Source of the DNA: CAIZQW01 sp964459675
Lineage (GTDB): Bacteria > Verrucomicrobiota > Kiritimatiellia > RFP12 > UBA1067
Length of the DNA: 14,599 nt
Assembly (NCBI GenBank): GCA_964459675.1
Contig: CAYWNP010000067.1
Location: 1-14,599 of the forward strand
Direction of reading: 5' to 3'
A program made the position numbers and the translations under genes. The notes under the pieces were generated by a model, which worked only from the letters and a program-made list of their open reading frames with translations, did not search any database and was not told the DNA's origin. Positions 7,696-12,639 of the stretch are shown piece by piece; position 1 is the first letter of the stretch; each line of letters begins with the position of its first letter.

Positions 7696-7853
7696 TTACG
7701 GCGCTGGTCCTAAATTCCTAATCTTATCCACCTTACTAGGGTCATAAGGTGTAGTCTTTGGCTTTTCCTCCGGCTCGGGTTTTAGTGACCTGACCTTGGA
7801 ATCTTCGCCTTGCTCAGTTGTGCGGACTAGCCATTTATGAGCACCTCTTGACG
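7696..7853 (-). pseudogene. 3' remnant of a gene cut by the transposon
   Basis: On the minus strand a frame without a start runs from the transposon edge to a TAA at 7696-7698, about 52 codons. It encodes a Lys/Pro/Glu-rich tail (LKPEPEEKPKTTPYDPSKV, then DKIRNLGPAP). After the TAA the same frame continues KPKKKK to a TGA, which suggests that the original end was slightly longer and the TAA is a later change. The upstream half of the gene is not found in frame on the other side of the transposon: an in-frame stop lies just outside 11117. So the gene was damaged beyond the simple insertion. The product is unrecognised. Confidence 0.5.
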
Positions 7854-8878
7854 TTAAAATGGGGTAACACATGTTTTGTCTTCTCAGTGATGTGACTGCT
7901 TTCCAGCAACCACTCCTCCACGACGAAGCGCCAGGCTGACCTAGCCTGCCGCGGGGTGTCGCCCCCCGTTTTAGCCAGCAGACTCGCGGCTCTCGCCTGG
8001 AGTTCGGCTGCCAGCTTAACTCGTTTACGCTTATTCATAATAGCAAAGCACGCTTCCGAATGGAAGACCCCGCAAGCACATTTTCCACGGAGGTTTTTCC
8101 GTGGCTTGTGGTTGAGGTTGCCGATCGCCCGGGCGACATGCGCCGAGGCGTGGCCTTCGGGACATGGCATGGGGACCTCATACTTTGCAAGTTCGTCCTG
8201 TATCTCGCTCTGTGAGCCCTCCACCCCGCCGTTGTAACGGGGATAGTATTCGGGGCTGTTGAGCGGCAGCACCCAGTGCTCATCGAGCAGCGCGTTGACG
8301 GCCGAGCCGTTCTCGTTTTTAGCGTTGTCCCGTTTCAGCAGGAGGGGCGCTCCCTGACTTGCGAACGTTGCTCCCAGTTTTTCCGCCATCCAGCTGTCCG
8401 TGGGCACGCTGGCCGAGGTGTGGGCGTCCAGGTAACCCGAGGCCTGGTCCCGGATGGTCTGCACATGATAGACCGAACCCCCGAGCTTCACTTCGACGGT
8501 GTCGGTCGCCATGACCGCCCCCGGCCGGTTCCACCGGAACCGCCTGATGACGCCTTTGCGCATGCGCGAGACCATGCTCCTGACCCTGCGGATGCGCTTA
8601 TAGAGATCCCTCCTTGAGATGCTCGACCTGAACTTCTCATAAAGCCCGCCTGTGCCGTGCGTGCGCTTTTCACAGTGGGCCAGCGCGAGGATCTCGGAGA
8701 ACAGCTTTGACTCGTCAAGGGGCTCGACAGGCCTGGGTCCGGGTTTGGAGACCAGGGGCAGGCCTGCCGAGGCCCGGCGCATCCAGCGGCGGAAGGTGGA
8801 GTAAGCGAGCCCTGCGGCCGCGCAGATCTGCTCGGCCGGGGCTCTTGTCTTCTTACTTATCTGGATGATGCGTTGCAA
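7835..8878 (-). CDS. second DDE transposase of the transposon (frameshift partner)
   Basis: This is a 347-aa frame that would begin at a TTG (8878) with only a weak ribosome site. The frame is open back to 8899, where a poly-A slippery site occurs, so it is probably made mainly as a fusion to the upstream HTH protein (about 468 aa in total). An N-terminal HTH-like region (about 10-40, with AAAGLAYSTFRRWMRRAS) precedes an rve/integrase-type catalytic core. The triad is D126 (MATDTVEV), D184 (KRDNAKNE) and E220 (GGVEGSQ), with exactly 35 residues between the last two: a DD35E transposase. The last codons run through the left inverted repeat (VLPHF) and stop about 20 bases beyond it, so either flanking DNA supplies the stop or the true element end lies further left. 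It differs from the element's other transposase. Confidence 0.8.
   Translation of the reverse strand: MQRIIQISKKTRAPAEQICAAAGLAYSTFRRWMRRASAGLPLVSKPGPRPVEPLDESKLFSEILALAHCEKRTHGTGGLYEKFRSSISRRDLYKRIRRVRSMVSRMRKGVIRRFRWNRPGAVMATDTVEVKLGGSVYHVQTIRDQASGYLDAHTSASVPTDSWMAEKLGATFASQGAPLLLKRDNAKNENGSAVNALLDEHWVLPLNSPEYYPRYNGGVEGSQSEIQDELAKYEVPMPCPEGHASAHVARAIGNLNHKPRKNLRGKCACGVFHSEACFAIMNKRKRVKLAAELQARAASLLAKTGGDTPRQARSAWRFVVEEWLLESSHITEKTKHVLPHFNVKRCS
7854..7870. repeat. left terminal inverted repeat of the transposon
   Basis: TTAAAATGGGGTAACAC reads inwards from the left end and matches the right end with one mismatch. It overlaps the last codons of the second transposase. A TTCTCA box lies at 7881-7886. 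Confidence 0.75.
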
Positions 8879-9240
8879 GGTTTCTTCCGCCCTTTTTTTT
8901 TATCGCGTTTTTTGGCTTTCTGACCCGTCAGACCAGAAGCCGCCTTGATGATCATGATCGAGCATTCCAGTTGCCTGATCCGTTTCACCTGTTCCGCGGA
9001 CGTCTTCCGGAGGTTTTGAAGTTCCGGGTCCACCGTAGGTTTCCGGGGCCGGCCGGGCTCCCCGTGCGTCATGGCCTGAAGCAGGGCATCGAGCCCCGCC
9101 TTCTGCCAGCTGTGCCATGACTTGCGGGAGATGCCGAGCGTCTCCGCCGCTTCGCTGGCGGTCTTCCTGCCGGCCATCACGTCCAGCAGGAGCTGGGCCC
9201 GCAGGGCCGCCTCCTTCTCTTGCCTGACTGCCTTCCTCAT
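8857..9240 (-). CDS. transposon helix-turn-helix protein, OrfA of a frameshift pair
   Basis: This is a 127-aa protein starting at an ATG with GGGAGG 8 bases upstream. Residues about 20-50 form a helix-turn-helix (GRKTASEAAETLGISRKSW), followed by a basic GRPRKP linker and a leucine/isoleucine-spaced helix (about 75-105) that could form a coiled coil. The C-terminus is Lys/Arg-rich. Near its end the codons GAT AAA AAA AAA GGG create a slippery A run. A -1 slip there enters the frame of the second DDE transposase, as in OrfA/OrfB pairs of IS3-type elements. The unshifted product would be a stand-alone DNA-binding protein, perhaps a regulator of transposition. It overlaps the second transposase by 22 bases. 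Confidence 0.75.
   Translation of the reverse strand: MRKAVRQEKEAALRAQLLLDVMAGRKTASEAAETLGISRKSWHSWQKAGLDALLQAMTHGEPGRPRKPTVDPELQNLRKTSAEQVKRIRQLECSIMIIKAASGLTGQKAKKRDKKKGRKKPCNASSR
8893..8901 (-). promoter_or_regulatory. A9 slippery site for probable -1 programmed frameshift
   Basis: Nine consecutive A residues on the minus strand are followed by GGG. In the HTH frame the tract reads AAA AAA AAA GGG. A -1 slip on A AAA AAA places the ribosome in the frame AGG GCG GAA, which runs open through the second DDE transposase to 7835. The resulting fusion would be about 116 + 352 residues. The fusion frame has only a TTG and a weak ribosome site of its own, which favours frameshifting. I did not identify a clear downstream stimulatory pseudoknot. 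Confidence 0.65.
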
Positions 9241-11062
9241 GGTGCGCGCCTCCCTTCATGCTAGTATCATAGCCAGCCGCCGCAACGGCCGCAAGCATTT
9301 CCAGCAGCCGTGCCGCGAGCTCGGGCGTAAGCGTGAGACCGGGGCTCAGGGCTGGGGCCGGGGCGCAGTGGCTTCCTCCCTCGGCTGCTTCGGGGGCCTC
9401 CCGGGTCCGGGGCTCCTCCTCCACGGGATCTCCTGTCCGGACGGGCTCCTCGCCGCCGCCTTGCGCTCCAGCAGACCCTGCAGCCTCGGGCTCAGGGGCG
9501 AGCTCGCGCGCTCCGCCTTCCGCCTCGGCTCGAGGGCCTGCATCATCCCCTCCATGGCCTGTTCCTGCCAGAGGTTCAGCACGTTCCATGTCGTGTTCAT
9601 CTCCTTGCACAGCTCCGATCCCGTGCTGCGTTCCGTCCACAGGGCCAGCACCGCCCGGCACTTTTCCTGCGCCGTGTGCCTGCTGTACCGTCCCTCTTTC
9701 AACGGGTTCTGATCCGTCTTTTCCGCCTTCGTTTCTGTCTTTGTTTCCGTTTTCGTTTTCATGTGTTGTTACCTTTCCTTGCTGGAGGTCGCACAGGACC
9801 TCGCTCTTCTGATTGTTCTCTCCGTCTCCGACCGTCATGAGGAGTTTCCCCTTTGACGCTTGCATGACTACCGACTGCCCGTCCACCCGTCCGACCATGT
9901 AGAACGGCTTCTGGGGCTTGCCCCTCAGGGCCAGTTCGACGAGGTTGTCCTCGATGCCCCGCTCGATCACTTTCCGGAGGTCGCTGCGCACCTCGAAGAA
10001 GCGGTCCGCGGGGCACATGCCACCGATACCCTGATGGGGTCTCTTATGGTTGTAGTGTTTTACCCAGATCGCGACCCGCTCGACGGCTTGCTCGAAGCTG
10101 TCGAACTGGGTGCGGCTGAGGAACTCGCCGTTGATGTTCTGCCAGAACCGCTCGATCTTGCCGAGGGTCATGGGATGGTGGGGTTGCGACTTGATGTGCT
10201 TGACCCTGTCCTTCTTGAGCTCCTGCTCGAACCGTGTGTTCCCCCGCCACGCCGTGTACTGGCGCCCGTTGTCCGTCAGCATCTCGCAGGGGACGCCGTA
10301 TTCGCCGACTGCCCGGCGGTACGTTTCGAGGACGTGCTCAGCGGTCTGGCTCCTGAAAAGCCCCAGCGAGACGATGTACCGCGAGTAGTCGTCGATGAAC
10401 CCGATGAGATAGGCGTTCTTGCCGCCCAGCCGGAAGGTGAAGATGTCCGTCTGCCAGAGCTGGTTCGGTGTTGACCGCTCGAAGAAGCGCGGTTTAGTCG
10501 GCATCTTCGCGGGGCGCGGAGGTTTTGTTTCGATCATGTCGCAGGCCTTCAGAGTCTGCCTGACCGTCTCGGGGCTCCCGGGAAGGTGGAGTACCCGCTT
10601 CAGGAACTGGGATATCTTCGTGACACCCCAGGTCGGCTCTGCGCGCTTCGTGTTGGCGATGATCCCTTTGACCGCCTTGGGGATCTGCTCGCGCCCCTTA
10701 CGGAGGCCGACCCTGACCTTGAGCCCGGCCTCCCCGGACTTCTTGTAGCGGACGACCCACTCGTGCACCGTGTCCTTACAGACTCCGCTTTCCTGCTCAA
10801 TCTGCCTCAAGGTGATGCACTTGTCAATGTGTAACAGGACCAGCCGCTTGCGCAGTTCGAACGGGTATGTGTGGCAGTGCGGACGGCCGTCGGCCAGCTT
10901 CATATGCGCCCGCTTACCCATCGCGCGCGCGCGCCCGGGCCCGGGCGTATCCTTTCCTACTTTTTCGCCCGGTTCCTCACCAAGCTCTTCTTCTCCTTCA
11001 CGGAAGTTCTCAGGTCCCGCTTCAGGGACCTCCTCCCATGCGACTTCTGTATCTTCTTTCAT
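8900..11062 (-). CDS. IS481-like DDE transposase with a long overlapping C-terminal extension
   Basis: The start is the ATG at 11062, with AAGGAG 4-5 bases upstream, giving a frame of 720 aa. Residues 1-55 are acidic and low complexity. Residues about 65-125 form helix-turn-helix DNA-binding units (RQIEQESGVCKDTVHEWVVR). Residues about 195-350 form an rve-type DDE core with D206 (WQTDIF), D264 (TDNGRQ) and E304 (GKIERF), then KRPHQGIGG typical of IS481-like enzymes. A small domain follows to about residue 430 (VGRVDGQSVV). From about residue 435 to the end (nearly 290 codons) the frame lies over the two HTH genes in another frame and has a Gly/Glu/Pro/Arg-rich composition. It stops at the TAA 8900-8902, inside the slippery A run. 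The catalytic part is well supported; whether the tail is functional or simply an untranslated-by-selection shadow in GC-rich DNA is unclear. Confidence 0.8.
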   Translation of the reverse strand: MKEDTEVAWEEVPEAGPENFREGEEELGEEPGEKVGKDTPGPGRARAMGKRAHMKLADGRPHCHTYPFELRKRLVLLHIDKCITLRQIEQESGVCKDTVHEWVVRYKKSGEAGLKVRVGLRKGREQIPKAVKGIIANTKRAEPTWGVTKISQFLKRVLHLPGSPETVRQTLKACDMIETKPPRPAKMPTKPRFFERSTPNQLWQTDIFTFRLGGKNAYLIGFIDDYSRYIVSLGLFRSQTAEHVLETYRRAVGEYGVPCEMLTDNGRQYTAWRGNTRFEQELKKDRVKHIKSQPHHPMTLGKIERFWQNINGEFLSRTQFDSFEQAVERVAIWVKHYNHKRPHQGIGGMCPADRFFEVRSDLRKVIERGIEDNLVELALRGKPQKPFYMVGRVDGQSVVMQASKGKLLMTVGDGENNQKSEVLCDLQQGKVTTHENENGNKDRNEGGKDGSEPVERGTVQQAHGAGKVPGGAGPVDGTQHGIGAVQGDEHDMERAEPLAGTGHGGDDAGPRAEAEGGARELAPEPEAAGSAGAQGGGEEPVRTGDPVEEEPRTREAPEAAEGGSHCAPAPALSPGLTLTPELAARLLEMLAAVAAAGYDTSMKGGAHHEEGSQAREGGGPAGPAPAGRDGRQEDRQRSGGDARHLPQVMAQLAEGGARCPASGHDARGARPAPETYGGPGTSKPPEDVRGTGETDQATGMLDHDHQGGFWSDGSESQKTR
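9346..9762 (-). CDS. transposon small helix-turn-helix protein
   Basis: This is a 138-aa frame starting with ATG 9762, with GGAAAGG about 10 bases upstream. A Lys/Thr/Glu repeat opens the protein (KTKTETKTETK). Residues about 25-75 resemble a Transposase_8/OrfA-type helix-turn-helix (SRHTAQEKCRAVLALW, then TGSELCKEMNTTWNVLNLW). The remainder is Pro/Arg-rich. It lies entirely inside the open frame of the first transposase, offset by +1, and shares its frame with the second HTH gene 105 bases downstream. Two HTH genes and two DDE genes alternate in the element, so each HTH protein may serve one transposase. Alternative: only the N-terminal HTH part is under selection. The match is by residue pattern, not a confirmed family hit. 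Confidence 0.65.
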   Translation of the reverse strand: MKTKTETKTETKAEKTDQNPLKEGRYSRHTAQEKCRAVLALWTERSTGSELCKEMNTTWNVLNLWQEQAMEGMMQALEPRRKAERASSPLSPRLQGLLERKAAARSPSGQEIPWRRSPGPGRPPKQPREEATAPRPQP

Positions 11063-11074
11063 CCCACTCCTTCC

Positions 11075-11091
11075 GGTTCTCTATGAGAACC
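11075..11091. promoter_or_regulatory. palindrome between right repeat and transposase start, possible operator
   Basis: GGTTCTCTATGAGAACC is a perfect 7-bp inverted repeat around TAT, centred 21 bases before the first transposase ATG and 10 bases inside the right terminal repeat. One arm contains the TTCTCA box shared with the left end. It could bind a transposon HTH protein or form an RNA hairpin that shields the ribosome site from outside transcription. Confidence 0.4.
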
Positions 11092-11100
11092 TTCTTTGGA

Positions 11101-11117
11101 GTGTTACCCTATTTTAA
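11101..11117. repeat. right terminal inverted repeat of the transposon
   Basis: GTGTTACCCTATTTTAA is the inverse of the left repeat with one mismatch in 17 bases. Confidence 0.75.
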
Positions 11118-11144
11118 GTTTTTGAAGCGATCATTATCTGGTAG

Positions 11145-11315
11145 TTAGCACATCCCTGCGTTGTCAATCAGCCTATCATCAATAAAGTTTGAATTGTCTA
11201 ATGTCAAATTGCAACCCCTCTGGGCTCGAAGACAATCAAAAAGAAAATGCCCGCCAAGATAAGCGGGAGCGGAGATAATTTGCCTCTTGACTCCCGCTCT
11301 GGGATGAGCGACCAT
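11145..11315 (-). CDS. possible 56-aa small protein, doubtful
   Basis: A frame of 56 codons starts at ATG 11315, 27 bases after the stop of the propeller gene, with GAGGAAAG about 6 bases upstream, and ends TAA at 11145-11147. It encodes a mixed peptide (MVAHPRAGVKRQIISAPAYL at the start) with two internal cysteines and an acidic C-terminal third. No family is recognised. A GC-rich inverted repeat lies inside it, which argues that the region may instead be a terminator or intergenic repeat. The good ribosome site is the only positive evidence. Confidence 0.25.
   Translation of the reverse strand: MVAHPRAGVKRQIISAPAYLGGHFLFDCLRAQRGCNLTLDNSNFIDDRLIDNAGMC
11262..11298 (-). terminator. inverted repeat, possible terminator of the RHS-propeller unit
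   Basis: AGCGGGAG (11262-11269) and CTCCCGCT (11291-11298) form a perfect 8-bp stem with a 21-nt loop, 45 bases past the stop of the propeller gene. On the minus strand a T-rich stretch (ATTTTCTTTTTG) follows about 12 bases later. The long loop and the gap to the T-run keep confidence low. Confidence 0.35.
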
Positions 11316-11342
11316 TTTTGCTTTCCTCTACCTCTTTTACCA

Positions 11343-12626
11343 TCACTTATTAAATGATGTCCTTTCCCCTGTACTTCGGACCACACGAAAATAATCACCA
11401 TCCCCATTATTACTATCAAATCCTGTAATAATAAAAATCCAGCTTTTATCTGGCAATTGATACATTGCATGCCGGATCGATGTGTCGCAAAGCGTTTCAT
11501 CCTGTTCCATGGCTGGAAAATTCCAAAAATAAGTAGTCTCATCTTTTGTTCTGATTTCTTGTATATAAACATGCTTTTGGCACAATTTATTCTGCTTTCC
11601 GATGTTTCTGTTTTTAACTGCCTTATTCAAGTCCACTTTAGCAGCAAACGTAATTAGGCCTCGATATGTGGCTTCCGATGTTCGCAAGGTCACAAAAGGT
11701 CCAGACTTTCGATTTCCAAGAATTGGCTTTGCGGCTGGAAAGGCTTCACCCAATTCCTCAAAGACATTCCTTTTAACCCACGTCTCTCCTTTATCATTAG
11801 TCATATATAAGTTAGTATTATCAAATAAAAGAAAGGAAAGCGCTGTCTCCGCCATGACAAATCGTTGTCCGTCTGCTAGTCTCGGCAACTTCGAAACCTT
11901 ACCTGGCAAAGGAAAATTCGCATCGTAACCTGTTATATGTTCCAAATTCTGGGTTATGCCATCTAAGCTTCTTAAAAGCAAGCGCGGTATATCAGCTATC
12001 TTTCCACAAAAAATGACTCTATTATCCGAGAGACATGTGAAATCCGAATACATCGATTTCTCCATAGGAATTACTAGAAATCCATTATTCGAAAAATAAA
12101 TGATCCCTTTCGAATACGGAACAACAACATTCCGAGAGTCTGTCATTCGATGTTTATCACCAAACCCAGTCGCCGAAAAGTAAGTTGTATTTGAAGAACC
12201 AAGCGAAGATGATATCTCCTGCGTCTTAGGAATATCTGCTGAAAAGTCAACAACATACGTACGGTAAATCCCGTCCTTTACTTTAATACTATACAATCCT
12301 GTTGTCCTGTTAATCAACCAGCAACTCCCGATGTGAGTATCCTCATATACACCCAGTGTATGAACAACGCGTGTCGGCCTCTCCTTGTCGATGTTTTGGA
12401 ATTCCACACACAAGACTTCTTTTGTAAAGTGCGTTTCGTTTGTATTCAACAGATTTCTCACGCATATAATTGACAGTGTGTTCGTTTCAAAAAAAGAATC
12501 CCAACTATTGTAGACGTTAATATCGTCGCCTACGGAAAGGTCATAAATCGGAGTTGCCCCAAAAATTAGGGGAACAGGAAGGCACCAGGTATTTATAAAA
12601 ACCAGAACGATGGGAATTAAGCGCAT
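11343..12626 (-). CDS. exported beta-propeller-like protein with one Asp-box, coupled to RHS gene
   Basis: This 427-aa protein begins with a signal peptide (MRLIPIVLVFINTWCLPVPL, cleavage probably near FGA at about 24). The rest is rich in short beta-strand patterns. It carries one BNR/Asp-box, TNDKGETW at 276-283, the turn motif of sialidase-like and other beta-propellers. Other repeats are too degenerate to count blades, and I see no sialidase arginine triad, so an enzymatic role is not supported. The ribosome site AGGAG overlaps the TAG stop of the RHS gene and lies 10 bases before this ATG, so translation is coupled. That position directly downstream of an RHS tip is where an immunity or accessory gene is expected. 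The signal peptide would place its action outside the cytoplasm. Low GC matches the RHS tip, which suggests that they were acquired together. Confidence 0.75.
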   Translation of the reverse strand: MRLIPIVLVFINTWCLPVPLIFGATPIYDLSVGDDINVYNSWDSFFETNTLSIICVRNLLNTNETHFTKEVLCVEFQNIDKERPTRVVHTLGVYEDTHIGSCWLINRTTGLYSIKVKDGIYRTYVVDFSADIPKTQEISSSLGSSNTTYFSATGFGDKHRMTDSRNVVVPYSKGIIYFSNNGFLVIPMEKSMYSDFTCLSDNRVIFCGKIADIPRLLLRSLDGITQNLEHITGYDANFPLPGKVSKLPRLADGQRFVMAETALSFLLFDNTNLYMTNDKGETWVKRNVFEELGEAFPAAKPILGNRKSGPFVTLRTSEATYRGLITFAAKVDLNKAVKNRNIGKQNKLCQKHVYIQEIRTKDETTYFWNFPAMEQDETLCDTSIRHAMYQLPDKSWIFIITGFDSNNGDGDYFRVVRSTGERTSFNK

Positions 12627-12639
12627 TGATGTATTTCTC

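Larger units (their letters stand above)
7854..11117 (-). mobile_element. 3.26-kb transposon with two DDE transposases and two HTH genes
   Basis: The element is bounded by the inverted repeats TTAAAATGGGGTAACAC (7854-7870) and, at the right, the complement of TTAAAATAGGGTAACAC (11101-11117), with one mismatch in 17. A TTCTCA box follows 27 and 28 bases in from the two outer ends. All four genes point leftwards and overlap or sit close together. GC content is much higher than around it: positions 9301-9360 hold 46 G/C of 60, against 27 of 60 at 12301-12360. No target-site duplication is visible immediately outside the repeats, so the exact ends are uncertain. The first transposase resembles the IS481 group. 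The presence of a second, different DDE gene inside the same repeats is unusual. Confidence 0.75.

Noticed and set aside
9122..10474. Plus-strand open frames of 100-200 codons across the transposon
   Set aside because: GC-rich DNA leaves antisense frames open; their composition (Ser/Pro/Gly/Arg or acidic-rich) mirrors the transposase genes.
10922..10947. CG-alternating and CCCGGG palindromic tract
   Set aside because: It simply encodes the Gly/Pro/Arg/Ala linker at the N-terminus of the GC-rich transposase.
11204..11572. 122-codon minus-strand frame with a hydrophobic C-terminus (LPLILAGIFFLIVF)
   Set aside because: Most of it overlaps the propeller gene in another frame; no start or ribosome site lies beyond that gene's stop. 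The hydrophobic end is noted but unsupported.
11343..12626. Sialidase activity for the Asp-box protein
   Set aside because: Only one Asp-box and no arginine triad or FRIP-like motif seen; Asp-boxes occur in many non-sialidase propellers.
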